This document shows, in pieces, positions 34,118 through 43,532 of a DNA stretch of 54,203 bases (within the stretch, counting starts at the first letter, position 1; every line of letters begins with the position of its first letter). Made by a program: the position numbers and the translations under genes. Under the pieces are notes generated by a model, which ran no database searches, had not been told where the DNA came from, and saw only the letters and a program-made list of their open reading frames with translations. This stretch comes from Acidobacteriota bacterium. Lineage in GTDB: Bacteria; Acidobacteriota; Terriglobia; Terriglobales; Acidobacteriaceae. Location of the stretch: contig JAEYQK010000120.1 of assembly GCA_023410055.1 (NCBI GenBank), positions 1-54,203 of the forward strand. The letters are read 5' to 3'.

Positions 34118-34492
34118 TTGACACGAACGCTGTTCCACACTACGAGTACGGCTGTGCCGAACGGACGACTCAGCCTCAGCGACATTCAATCTGAACTGGT
34201 CCAGCGCAGGCCTCCCTCCTGGGCCGGACTGGCATCCTGCTCACAGCCGACGCTGGAACCGACCTGCTATGCGCTGCTCGCGCTCGGATCGAAACCTACA
34301 ACGGTCCTGGAAATTGCGCAGCAGTTCCTGCTGCGTGCGCAAAACCCGAATGGCAGTGAGTCGGTCCTACGCTCGACCGCAACCATCCTCAGCCGACTTG
34401 GTCCGGCGGACACGTCCGCCTGGGTTCAGTTCCGGAAATCGATGGACCATCTACTGGAACAGCCGCGACAGGCAAAATGCAATTTGTCTTGA
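34118..34492 (+). pseudogene. Fragment of a terpene-cyclase/prenyltransferase-repeat protein
   Basis: 124 codons. PTLEPTCYALLALGS and AQQFLLRAQNPNGS resemble the alpha-barrel repeat with QNPNGSW seen in squalene-hopene-cyclase-like repeat proteins. The Trp and the following repeats are absent, and intact proteins are several times longer. Remnant. Confidence 0.4.
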
Positions 34493-34563
34493 CCTCAGGT
34501 TGCGGCAAGACAACTGGAGGATTGTATGGGATCGACTGAAGACTGGCCACTCTCCGCTCCTAG

Positions 34564-34599
34564 TGATTGAAATGCCGAAACTGATTGAAATGCCGAAAC
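34564..34599. repeat. Perfect 18-base tandem duplication
   Basis: TGATTGAAATGCCGAAAC occurs twice head to tail without mismatch. It is non-coding and probably a recent slippage event. Confidence 0.85.
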
Positions 34600-34710
34600 G
34601 TAAGCGCAAATCAGGACTGCATTTGCTCTGCCACTTGAAAGCCGTTTGCTAGAGACCGGCTGCAAGCGCCTGCGCCCGAGTTCAGCCTTGCGGCTCTTCT
34701 ATTTCGGTAT

Positions 34711-34730
34711 TCTCGATTCCAGAATCGAGA
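34711..34730. promoter_or_regulatory. 20-base perfect palindrome
   Basis: TCTCGATTC-CA-GAATCGAGA: nine-base arms with a two-base spacer, about 350 bases before the hybrid kinase start. The symmetry suits a dimeric repressor or a recombinase site; the arms are too AT-mixed and no T-run follows, so it is not a terminator. Confidence 0.45.
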
Positions 34731-35056
34731 CGTTATCTCAACAGGTGTTCGGCTGGTTAATGCATTGAGTTGAGCCAGTTCCTGAGCCTGCAAGCGCAAC
34801 GAGGCTTGCAGCAGGACAATAGCGATTGATCGGTCGAGCCAAAGCAGACTCGGCCTTACGCTAGGCGTCGCTTATATCCCTGATTGTAGGCAAAGCATGC
34901 TGGTTGCATAGAGCAAACAAGCGATCGTTTTCAAAGCGTGTCAAGAGTACTTTGGCTACCTGTGATCGGGCGTTGTTGGCTTTTGACCTGCATCTTCTAC
35001 TCTGCTACTTATGCTGTTGTGCCCGGAAAACAGGTGGGCGCGGGGCCAGAGAGACA

Positions 35057-38000
35057 ATGCGGAATACTCAGTTAGGTCGTTTCGGTTTGGCTTTGCTGGG
35101 CCCCTTGCTCGTGTGTGCATGTTCTTCCAGCCACTATGTACGGCCCGAGCACGCAACCCTTACCACCGTCCAGCAGATTCGGGATCAGCCGCTCAACCCC
35201 TCTGCTCGCGTGCCGGTAAGGCTGCGCGGCACAATAACCTATTTGGACACAAATCTGCGCAGGGAGTTTTTGCAGGATGAAACCGGAGGCGTGCGCATTA
35301 AGGGATTAGCGTACGGTACTGGCTCGCAGATGGAGATAACTGGGCAGGTGATCTCCGGCGGCAAAAGCCCTGTCATCAGTGTCGAATCGTCTCAGACTAT
35401 ATCGAGTGGTCCAGAATACCCGAATCCGGTGCCGGTGACTGCCGGAGACCTGCGCTCGGAGCACTTTCAATATCAGTGGGTACAATTGCATGGAGTCGTT
35501 GTATCAGCTGTGCTTGAAGAGACCGGCGCGCTTGACCTTCGCCTGAGGGTCGACGGGAAGTGTATAGATGTACGAGCTGCAAACATCTACGGACTGGGAT
35601 ATGAATCTTGGATTGACGCTGAACTAGAGCTTCGAGGAGTGCTTGTACTCAGCATGGATGCGCGCGGCGAGGTGACATCCTCCAGGGTGCTGGTACCCGA
35701 CAGGACTCAGATAAGGGTGCTTCAACCCGCAACCCCGGTGAACCAACTTGCGCTGCAGACCGTGGCCGATCTACAGAACCTGCATCCTTCTGCCGCTGAG
35801 CACCGGATACGACTGCGCGGGCGCCTTGAATCACGCTCTTCTCAAGTCGTGATCACTGATCAGACTGGAGCCCTAGCGGTCAAGCCGGCACCCAAAGAGA
35901 CATTGTCTACTGGACGGGAAACCGAGATAGTAGGCTTTTTGCGGGGCCAGAAGGGAAGCCTGCAAATCGAAGAAGCAGCGGAAGTCAAGGCGAGGACGGC
36001 CCCGCCTGACCGCGTGCTTAAGACCGTCAAAGAGGTGCACACGCTTTCGGAGGCTGAGGCGAAAAGACAGTACCGCGTGAGTGTTCAGGCTGTGGTGACG
36101 TACTTCAATCCGGTTGGCGCGAACCTGTTTGTGCAGGACGAAACGGACGGCATCTACGTCTACATAGGAAATTTCAAATATCCCTCAATACACGTCGGGG
36201 ACCTAGTGCAAGTGAACGGAATCAGCGCGCCGGGAGACTTTGCCCCAGTAATTGCGAATCCGCACATCGCAGTGATCGGCAAGGCACCCCTGCCCAAGCC
36301 GGTATGGATCGAACCAGAAAAGACGCTGGAGGAGGGGCCGGAAAGCAGATGGACCGAAGCCCAGGGAACGGTTTATTCGGTGGATCGTACTCAGGGGAGG
36401 ATAACGCTTGGAGTGATATCAGGACCGATTACCTTTAAGGTCGAGATTGCCACCACAAGCGGCGACCGGGCTGATGCCGTCCCTCTCTTTTCCCGCGTAC
36501 GCGTACAAGGTGTCTATGGCCCGTTCCTGAACTTTAGGCGCCAATTCAGTGGGCTGCTAATTTACTGTCCGAGCCTTTCGTTTCTAAAGATTCTGGATTC
36601 ACGTGACGGCCGCACCCCGCAATTACGGTCGGCAAGCCAGCTGCTGCAATACTCGCCAGACACTCCGTCTAGCGCCCCCGTACGCGTTCGTGGGACAGTG
36701 GTGCTGACGACTCCGAAAGGCCCGACTTACTTGGTGGATTCTAGCGGCACGACTTGCATCGAAAACCACTCAGAAGCCAAGCTCCAGGTGGGAGATGAAG
36801 TTGAAGCAAGCGGGTTTGTTAGCCAAGGTCCGCTTCATCCCGTTCTTCGTTATTCGGAATTGCGGGTGGTAGGTCATCATTCACCACCTCCTTCGGTCCA
36901 GACCACTGCGGACGATATCCTCGATAGTGGAGCCGATTCCGAACTGGTGAGTGTTGATGGTTATCTGGTGGATCGAGTCGCGGGACATCAGGACCAAACG
37001 CTTGTACTCCAGGCGAGAAATTTGGTGTTCAGTGCAAGGATCATGGAAGGGACTCTGCCACGGCTGGAACCAGGATCGTTGTTGCGAGTTACTGGGGTTT
37101 CCTCGATCGAGGCTCCTGGAACAGGGCAGGATGTGCCAAAACGCTTTTCCTTGATGCTCAGATCTCCGCAGGATGTGGTGGTACTGGCTTCCGCGCCGTG
37201 GTGGAGTGGAGATCGCGGGCGGCGGATGATTCTGGCCTTCGCAGTGGCGATCATGGCAGCACTCGCGTGGGTGGGGCTTCTTCGTCGCCGGGTGCGTTTG
37301 CAGACCAAGGATTTACGGCGGGCAACCGAAGTTGCCGAACAGGCCAACCGAGACAAAAGCCAATTCTTGGCGAACATGAGTCACGAGATCCGCACCCCGA
37401 TGAACGGGATACTCGGAATAACCGACCTTCTGGCATCAACCGATCTGAACAGGGAACAGAAGGAACTTGTTGGCATGGTGAAGTCCTCCGCTGACACGCT
37501 GCTGGTAGTCCTGAACGACATTTTGGATTATTCCAAGATTGAAGCCGGCAAGCTCTTGATTCAGCAAGCAAGCTTCAACTTGTCGGAAACGGTTTTTGAC
37601 GCCGTGAAAAATCTCAGCCTCCTGGCGCGCAACAAAGGTGTAGAACTCCTGGTGGACATTGATCCGAAACTCCCGGAAAGACTGATAGGGGATCCGAATC
37701 GTATCCGGCAAGTGCTGACGAACCTGGTCGGAAATGCGGTGAAGTTCACAATTCGAGGAGAGATCATTGTGCGGATCAGCACGGGTCCGGGACCAGGAAA
37801 GCTTTCGTTTGCAGTGACAGACACCGGCATCGGTATTCCGGAGGACAAGAGAACAAAGCTTTTTCAACCGTTCGAACAGGTGGACGCGTCCACCACACGG
37901 CAGTTTGGGGGCACAGGGCTGGGACTGGCGATTTCCTCCCATCTTGTGGAGCTGATGGGCGGCCAGATCTCGGTGGCGAGCGTCGAAAACGTCGGATCTA

Positions 38001-38887
38001 CTTTCACCTTCACTCTACCTTTGATTACTGGCGGGGAGCCGGAACGTGTCCTGGAGCAGGGTACCGAACAGTATCTGAGAGGGATGCGGGTTCTCATCGT
38101 TGACGATAACGCGGCCAATCGCCACATTTTGTCGACGCTCACCAGGAACTGGGAGATGGTTCCAAGCGAAGCAGAAGATGGCGAGCAAGGATTTGCGCTA
38201 CTGAAAGAAGCAGCCGCCAACAAGGCTCCATTCCGACTCGTTCTAACCGACGAGCAGATGCCCGCGATGGGCGGCTTTGAATTGTTTCGGCATATTCGCT
38301 CTGACTCCAGCCTGAGCACGACGCCGATCCTGATGTTGAGTTCAGGGGATCAGGCTACCGGCTCAAAGCGATTGCACGAGCTCGGGATTTCGAACTATGT
38401 TGTGAAGCCAATTCGCTCTGCTGAATTGCTAATTAGCATCAAGAAGGCACTCGGACGGGAGACGACGGCCGGCAAGAGTGTATCGCAACAGTCGAAACCA
38501 GAGCCTCAGGCCCGGCTCCGGATCCTGTTGGTAGAAGACAATCATGTAAACCAGCGGCTTGCGGTCGGCTTGCTGAAGAAGCTGGGCCATGACGTGCTTG
38601 TGGCCGGAAACGGGCAACAAGGCGTCGAGCTGGCGCAAGATCCAACAATTGATCTTGTCTTTATGGACGTGCAGATGCCAGAGATGGATGGCTTTGAAGC
38701 GACTTGCCATATCCGCGAGCGGGAGCAACAGTCTGGCCGGCATGTCCCAATCATCGCGATGACTGCGCACGCCATGATAGGAGATCGCGAGCGCTGCCTT
38801 GAGTCGGGAATGGATGACTACATCGCCAAGCCTCTTTCGAAAGCAGCGATGGAGAACGCTTTGGCGCGTAATACGCTGCGCAACTAG
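35057..38887 (+). CDS. Hybrid histidine kinase with OB-like periplasmic repeats and two receivers
   Basis: 1276 aa from ATG 35057; the frame is open to 34904. A hydrophobic start ends LLVCACSS, a lipobox-like signal. At least four beta-rich repeats of the OB/bof type (VPVRLRGTITYL, RIRLRGRL, YRVSVQAVV, APVRVRGTVVL, each with a DETGG/DQTG-like turn) fill residues ~45-710. One membrane helix is at about 723-742. HisKA has FLANMSHEIRTPMNGI (His776), with HATPase motifs DTGIGIP and GGTGLGLAIS. Two receivers follow (LTDEQMPAMGG and FMDVQMPEMDG). A full phosphorelay sensor; no Hpt domain is on board, but an Hpt protein is encoded at 47.7 kb. Confidence 0.93.
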   Translation: MRNTQLGRFGLALLGPLLVCACSSSHYVRPEHATLTTVQQIRDQPLNPSARVPVRLRGTITYLDTNLRREFLQDETGGVRIKGLAYGTGSQMEITGQVISGGKSPVISVESSQTISSGPEYPNPVPVTAGDLRSEHFQYQWVQLHGVVVSAVLEETGALDLRLRVDGKCIDVRAANIYGLGYESWIDAELELRGVLVLSMDARGEVTSSRVLVPDRTQIRVLQPATPVNQLALQTVADLQNLHPSAAEHRIRLRGRLESRSSQVVITDQTGALAVKPAPKETLSTGRETEIVGFLRGQKGSLQIEEAAEVKARTAPPDRVLKTVKEVHTLSEAEAKRQYRVSVQAVVTYFNPVGANLFVQDETDGIYVYIGNFKYPSIHVGDLVQVNGISAPGDFAPVIANPHIAVIGKAPLPKPVWIEPEKTLEEGPESRWTEAQGTVYSVDRTQGRITLGVISGPITFKVEIATTSGDRADAVPLFSRVRVQGVYGPFLNFRRQFSGLLIYCPSLSFLKILDSRDGRTPQLRSASQLLQYSPDTPSSAPVRVRGTVVLTTPKGPTYLVDSSGTTCIENHSEAKLQVGDEVEASGFVSQGPLHPVLRYSELRVVGHHSPPPSVQTTADDILDSGADSELVSVDGYLVDRVAGHQDQTLVLQARNLVFSARIMEGTLPRLEPGSLLRVTGVSSIEAPGTGQDVPKRFSLMLRSPQDVVVLASAPWWSGDRGRRMILAFAVAIMAALAWVGLLRRRVRLQTKDLRRATEVAEQANRDKSQFLANMSHEIRTPMNGILGITDLLASTDLNREQKELVGMVKSSADTLLVVLNDILDYSKIEAGKLLIQQASFNLSETVFDAVKNLSLLARNKGVELLVDIDPKLPERLIGDPNRIRQVLTNLVGNAVKFTIRGEIIVRISTGPGPGKLSFAVTDTGIGIPEDKRTKLFQPFEQVDASTTRQFGGTGLGLAISSHLVELMGGQISVASVENVGSTFTFTLPLITGGEPERVLEQGTEQYLRGMRVLIVDDNAANRHILSTLTRNWEMVPSEAEDGEQGFALLKEAAANKAPFRLVLTDEQMPAMGGFELFRHIRSDSSLSTTPILMLSSGDQATGSKRLHELGISNYVVKPIRSAELLISIKKALGRETTAGKSVSQQSKPEPQARLRILLVEDNHVNQRLAVGLLKKLGHDVLVAGNGQQGVELAQDPTIDLVFMDVQMPEMDGFEATCHIREREQQSGRHVPIIAMTAHAMIGDRERCLESGMDDYIAKPLSKAAMENALARNTLRN

Positions 38888-39251
38888 GCGCGCGGGCAGT
38901 CGATTCCGTTGTTGTTTCTCGTGGCAATCGTTGCGTCTGGATTTGCATCCCGCAATCAGAGTTTTCTTGGTTCTCCGAGTTGGCGGCCTATCTGCGGCTA
39001 GTTCTTGCGATTGCCTACTATCGTAGGCGCACACAAAACGCGCTGCCTGTCCATAGAGTGCCGGTATCAAAAGTTACCGCGCAGTGACAGCGGTTTCAAA
39101 GAAGCGCCGCCTCGGCGGCGATTGTTGGGGTGACGCGCCAGCATTGAGAGGCGTGCTGCGGGGGAGGGCGGCTTGCCGCGGTAAACTCCCTGTTAAAACA
39201 GAAATGATATGGACAAAAAGGGTCTCAGACTGAATTGCCGCTTTCTTTCGT

Positions 39252-39265
39252 TTACCGTACGGTAA
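39252..39265. promoter_or_regulatory. 14-base palindrome TTACCGTACGGTAA
   Basis: A perfect inverted repeat of the kind bound by TetR-family repressors. No such gene is nearby and no start codon follows closely, so the function is unassigned. Confidence 0.3.
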
Positions 39266-39340
39266 TTGTTGAAAGCAGAACACCGGAACTGGACGGGGTA
39301 TCGCGCACGGAATGTTGCGTGCCAGCCCAAACAAGACTCA

Positions 39341-39374
39341 TCGCATCGAGGGCGCGTTCATGCCCTCGATGCGA
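39341..39374. terminator. 13-bp stem hairpin, possible bidirectional terminator
   Basis: Arms at 39341-39353 and 39362-39374 are perfectly complementary around an eight-base loop. It lies ~100 bases downstream of the minus-strand GGDQF gene and ~450 bases after the hybrid kinase. There is no strong T-run, so termination efficiency is unclear. Confidence 0.5.
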
Positions 39375-39470
39375 ATTGTGTTTCGGCCAGTTCTCCTCAG
39401 AAGCTTCCCTGACGTTGAGGACTTTACGCTTCCTTGGCGAGCAGTGCTCCTCAGTTCGTACTTGTGAGTG

Positions 39471-40397
39471 TCATTGGACTGCTTGCCTTGCATGAGCACC
39501 TGGTTCTGAGTTCACCACTGGAGCCGAAGAAGTGGCCGGGGAAAATGCCCGGATGTCAGTGACCTGTGCAAGCGTTGCTGATGCCTTGCCGGAGAGAACA
39601 TGAGCTAACGCTTCTTTGTCCTGTCTTAGCTTTTCCTTGGCCGCGGGTATCAAGTTCTGTACGGGTAATCCGCAAATGTAAGTGGCCACTCCGACACGCA
39701 ATTCCAGGTCATAATTCAATTCGCTATTCGCATTCCACATGGCAATGGCATCTCGTACGCGATCAAACGCGTGCTGCGCTTGCGCGGCGGACGTGTCCGG
39801 CAACAGCACCAGGAACTGATCTCCACCATAGCGGCATATGATGTCAGCGCCACGAAATGTCTTCTTGAGAAGTTGGCCCGTTACCAGTAGTAGGTAGTCG
39901 CCAGCGAGAATGCCGTGGTTGCTATTCACGGAGTTCATCCCTACGACATCGAACAGGGCAAGTGTCAGGGGTGAACGGGTTCGATCAGCGCGGGCAATTT
40001 CTCGCTCCAGCGCAGCTTCCATGTAGCTAGTTGCGAACACCTTGGTCAGTCGGTCGGTTATGGGGGAAGTGTCCGCCTCCGCTCTCGTCAGCACGTTGCG
40101 AATTAGTCCATCACGAACTCTATCCAGGCGCTTTTTTTGTCCAATGAGGTAGACGTTCAACAGCGCGACTAAAACAATCAAACCCGAAAAGAGCTGAGGA
40201 ATGAACTGGACTTGAATAGTCCCGAACTTTTCTCCCCGCCAGATTATTCCCGGCATGCCCAGGCTTGCGAAACCAGCAGCCAGGACGATCAAAACGAGGA
40301 ACCCCATCGACCATAGCTGCCAGTCACGACTGGCGAGATCCCGCAATTCCATTTGCACATCGCGGGAGTTAATGTTGATATCAGGGTGGTTGGCCAT
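39471..40397 (-). CDS. Membrane GGDEF-family protein with GGDQF active site
   Basis: 308 aa. Two membrane helices (about 31-53 and 67-87) precede a GGDEF domain. The signature is RYGGDQFLVLLP (GGDQF at 191-195), so the metal-binding Glu of GGDEF is Gln. The upstream substrate motif FDVVGMNSVNSNHG also departs from the usual D-x-D-x-F-K-x-x-N-D. It may be a weak or inactive diguanylate cyclase, or a GTP/c-di-GMP sensor. No RxxD inhibitory site is evident before the motif. Confidence 0.88.
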   Translation of the reverse strand: MANHPDININSRDVQMELRDLASRDWQLWSMGFLVLIVLAAGFASLGMPGIIWRGEKFGTIQVQFIPQLFSGLIVLVALLNVYLIGQKKRLDRVRDGLIRNVLTRAEADTSPITDRLTKVFATSYMEAALEREIARADRTRSPLTLALFDVVGMNSVNSNHGILAGDYLLLVTGQLLKKTFRGADIICRYGGDQFLVLLPDTSAAQAQHAFDRVRDAIAMWNANSELNYDLELRVGVATYICGLPVQNLIPAAKEKLRQDKEALAHVLSGKASATLAQVTDIRAFSPATSSAPVVNSEPGAHARQAVQ

Positions 40398-40574
40398 AAT
40401 GAGTCCTCCTGGACGTCAAGGAAATGATAGCGGTGTTGCGCTCAAACTCAGGGGAGAGCAATCAAGAGGCCACTCCTGTCCTTCTCTTCTATCCAGCACA
40501 GATCGCTGAGAATTATGGCACTTGGCCTTGCTTCCCATTTGGCGCGGAGCAAAACTGCACCGAGTAGAGCCCGG

Positions 40575-40790
40575 ACGTGTCTGAAATCCAGAACCCAGAA
40601 GCAGGACGGGCGTTTGGGGTCGCTGCCGTGAGGCGCTAGCGAGTCAATCCGTATTGCAAACTTCGCGTGCGACGAGGTGCGCGGGATACCCAGTTGCTTG
40701 GCGGCCTCCGGGACTTTGCCATCCGCGCGTTCTAGAAACCGCGACGATGTGTTCCTTGCGCCAGGGTGCCGCGAGAAGATATGTCGCGCT
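40575..40790 (-). pseudogene. Degenerate copy of the 3' end of the NtrC-type regulator gene
   Basis: Nucleotide similarity to 45545-45760 is obvious: matching blocks include CCAATCCGTATTGC, GCGGCCTCCGGGACTTTGCC and CCGCGACGATGTGTTC. The minus strand encodes a decayed Fis-type HTH (GKVPEAAKQLGIPR). Only the last ~70 codons of the parental gene are present. Confidence 0.75.
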
Positions 40791-40829
40791 TTGGCCTACC
40801 ACGCAAGTACCGCCCAAAGGGAGCACGAG

Positions 40830-41143
40830 ATGAAGACTATTGGTTGCCGACGACGATGCCGTGTCGCGGCATATGATCAGCCGTTTGTTGTGCACACAGC
40901 GCTATGAGGTCGTTGAAGCGTGCGACGGATTGGAGGGTGCTCATGCCTGGAGTTTCTGGACCGGAACTCGCGAAGAGAATCTTGAACATCGATTTCGGAG
41001 CCAGGGTTGTTTTTATGAGCGGGTACGCGGACCGATTGCTGACACGACAATTGCGGTTCATGCCTGGATTTCGTTTCTTGCAGAAGCCATTTGAACTTTC
41101 CGAACTGCTAACCGTGATGGGCGAAGATCCTTCGCATCTTTGA
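40830..41143 (+). pseudogene. Internally deleted copy of the REC-HK-REC gene
   Basis: From about 40800 the sequence tracks 48116 onward: leader AGGGAGCACGAGATGAAG, then GCGTGCGACGGATTGGAGG. At ~40938 it jumps to the equivalent of ~49456 (CTCATGCCTGG, CTGGACCGGAACTCGCGAAG) and ends with the parental C-terminus (FLQKPFELSELL). About 1.2 kb is lost. An inserted base near codon 4 also shifts the frame, so no functional receiver is made. Confidence 0.8.
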
Positions 41144-41488
41144 AGCTACAGACGGGAAGTTACTCGGCGAGGATTCGCCGGTCCTTTCCTAACGTTGTTA
41201 GTGGCTGCATATGGTCTCGTCTTTCAACTCTTTCCGCAATCACTTGGGCGGCAAATTCGGAGCCAATGTGACGACCCACGAACAGACGGTCTTCTTACAC
41301 GATTCTCATCTAGATCCTGGATCCTATCCAGCAACTGGACGATCTACAGCGGTAACCACATGATTGCAGATTGTCACGCCACGCCCATATCTCCAGCAGT
41401 TCCCCGTCATGAGGAGTACTGGCAATGCACATGCAAGCATTGTTTCTGAATTTGTTGTCATTTGTACGTTGGCTTATCAGGAGGCCCC
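41144..41488. other. Intergenic region
   Basis: Upstream of the HD-GYP regulator; no gene or clear structure found apart from the ribosome site AGGAGG at its end. Confidence 0.4.
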
Positions 41489-42682
41489 ATGCCACTCCCT
41501 AGCGTACTCATAGTGGATGATGAACAAGCGATTCGCGAGAATCTTGCCGATATTCTGGAGGGCCATGCTGCCCGCATTCGCTGCTGCGGCAGCGTTCACG
41601 ACGCGCTTTCGTGCCTCTCTGGGGAGAGCTTTGATGTGGTTATCTCTGATGTCCACATGCCGGGAGCCAGTGGGTTGGATCTGATCCGAAATCTGCAGCA
41701 CCAGCAGCGCGGCCTCGGCTTCATTTTCATCAGCGGGAACCCGGCGGTGCCGGAATTGGTGGCTGCACTGCGCTGCCACGCCGCAGATTTCCTCACCAAG
41801 CCGTTTTCTGGGGCACAGCTGCGCGAGGCAGTGGCTGAGACCTATCGGACGGTCACAGAGCGCAGACAAGACTCTGACAAGATCCAGGCTCTGAGCTTGG
41901 AAGTCAGGGCGCAGTCGCGCCAATTGCGAGACGCTCTCTCGGCAGTACAACTCAGCCAGAAGTCCCACTTGGAGGCGCTCATCGTTGCCCTGGATGCCCG
42001 CGAACACGAAACCTGCGCCCACTGTTTCCGCGTGCGGGCGTATACATCCAGGTTGGCCGTTTCCGCTCAATACGCTTGCACGTCCTTCGAGGAACTTGAG
42101 ATGGCTGCCCTGTTGCACGACATTGGGAAGATCGCCATTCCGGATTCGATTCTGCTCAAGCCGGGTCGGCTAACGCTCGCCGAGGCCGAGTTCTGTAAGC
42201 GACACTCGCTGGTCGGATCAGACATCCTTGATTCCATTCCCTCGTTTTGCGCCATCGCTCGCATCGTGCGGCACCACCATGAAAATTGGGATGGCTCGGG
42301 CTACCCCGACCATCTGAAAGGAGAGGCGATACCTCTGGGTTCACGCCTATTCGCAATCGCCGACACCTTGGACGCGCTGACTTCGGACCGATGCTACAGA
42401 AAAGCCATCAGTCTCGCATCAGCGCGACAAGAGATTCTGCGCTGCCGCGGCACGCAGTTTGACCCCATTCTGACGGACCTTTTTGCCCAGGTCCCCGACG
42501 AGGAATGGCAACAGCTCAGAGCGCAAGCCGAGCAAGCTTTATCGAGCCGCCATGCCAAAGTGACTCGAACGTTTGGTGCAATTGTGAAAACTGTTCTGGA
42601 CCAGAGCGAGATGGAACACGGCGAGAGATCGCCCTACGTGGCGTCGAGCGACTCCTCCCGAGCCTTTGCGCTTGGAAGGTGA
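41489..42682 (+). CDS. Response regulator with HD-GYP output (putative c-di-GMP phosphodiesterase)
   Basis: 397 aa from ATG 41489 with AGGAGG five bases upstream. The receiver has DD near residue 10, phospho-Asp54 (VISDVHMPG) and the TKPF Lys. After a coiled linker the HD-GYP domain shows LLHDIGKIAIPD (His210-Asp211), RHHHENWDGSGYPDHLKG (HH and GSGYP, 262-278) and FAIADTLDALTSDR. It hydrolyses cyclic-di-GMP in the known family. No kinase directly adjoins it. Confidence 0.93.
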   Translation: MPLPSVLIVDDEQAIRENLADILEGHAARIRCCGSVHDALSCLSGESFDVVISDVHMPGASGLDLIRNLQHQQRGLGFIFISGNPAVPELVAALRCHAADFLTKPFSGAQLREAVAETYRTVTERRQDSDKIQALSLEVRAQSRQLRDALSAVQLSQKSHLEALIVALDAREHETCAHCFRVRAYTSRLAVSAQYACTSFEELEMAALLHDIGKIAIPDSILLKPGRLTLAEAEFCKRHSLVGSDILDSIPSFCAIARIVRHHHENWDGSGYPDHLKGEAIPLGSRLFAIADTLDALTSDRCYRKAISLASARQEILRCRGTQFDPILTDLFAQVPDEEWQQLRAQAEQALSSRHAKVTRTFGAIVKTVLDQSEMEHGERSPYVASSDSSRAFALGR

Positions 42683-42984
42683 ACTGCAAACGTTCAACCA
42701 GCCTTCACCTCACAGCTACGTAGCCCGAGATTTTCCTGGCACAAGGGCTCTGTTCGGCTGTGGCACGGTCATGCGAATCGCCAGGTTTAATTTCAGGTCT
42801 GTTGCCCCCGCCTGTAACCAGCCTCTCGACTTGCTACAAGATCAAGCAGATAAGAGGGCTTCGCAACTACCGTTGTGCAGCGCAGATCAAACGGCGAGAT
42901 TAGCTCTGGCAATCCAGCATTTCGCAACTATTTGGGTGTTCGCTGTTAGGGGCGCTGGGCGGAAAGTGTTCTGAGATGTTGGAT
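42683..42984. other. Intergenic region
   Basis: No gene recognised before the kinase remnant begins. Confidence 0.35.
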
Positions 42985-43276
42985 CCGCTCGGGACAGGAA
43001 TCTGAATTGGAATTGCTTGATTGTCAAGCATCGATCCCAGAGAGTCGGCGGTCAGCGTCAAGTGCCGCTGCAAAAATGACACAGTTGTGGATCTGGAGTT
43101 GTTTGAAGCCGCTTTGAAAGTCCAAGCGAAAGTAACCGGGCTGCTGGCCATCTATCGGGACGTTACCAATAGCAGAAAACCAGAAGAGCAACTGAGACAG
43201 GCAAAAGACTGGAGGCGGTCGGGCAGCTTGCGGCTGGGGTGGCGCAAGGGCAGCGGGTTGCTGAGACCCAGCTGAC
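42985..43276 (+). pseudogene. PAS/histidine-kinase remnant ending at the H-box
   Basis: The frame from 43021 reads VDLELFEAALKV and GLLAIYRDVTNSRKPEEQLR, the end of a PAS/PAC domain, then goes out of frame. In the next frame GKRLEAVGQLAAGVAQ, the start of a HisKA box, is present, but the phospho-acceptor region and the rest of the kinase are missing. Confidence 0.65.
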
Positions 43277-43532
43277 TAGGTCTTGTCAGTACGGGCGCGA
43301 AAGCAGGTCTTGTGCTTGAGTGCAGAGATGGGCAGAGGACCGCCGTAGGAAGAGGGTGCAACAACTGAGAATCAGATTGGTTGTCAGCAGATATTGGTTC
43401 CCACTTTTGCGACTTGCCCCAAAGTGATAAGATGCACGCCTACTGAGGGCGCCTTCGGTTTGGAGCAGCTGGCGTATTGATGGAGAAGAGAACTGGGCGG
43501 GCGGTTTAGGCCGCTCCGCTCGGGAGGAAAGC

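Larger units (their letters stand above)
34496..35056. other. Intergenic region with a tandem repeat and a palindrome
   Basis: No gene seen. It contains the 18-base tandem duplication and the 20-base palindrome listed separately and presumably the promoter of the large hybrid kinase. Confidence 0.4.
38888..39470. other. Intergenic region between convergent genes
   Basis: No credible gene. It carries a 14-base palindrome and a strong hairpin (listed separately). Confidence 0.4.

Noticed and set aside
33616..34194. 192-codon plus frame at the right edge of the plasmid-like block
   Set aside because: Low-complexity Arg/Ser/Cys-rich translation, no ribosome site and overlap with other equally poor frames.
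39074..39334. Minus frame of 86 codons between the hybrid kinase and the GGDQF gene
   Set aside because: No ribosome site, no motif, and it contains the 14-base palindrome typical of non-coding DNA.
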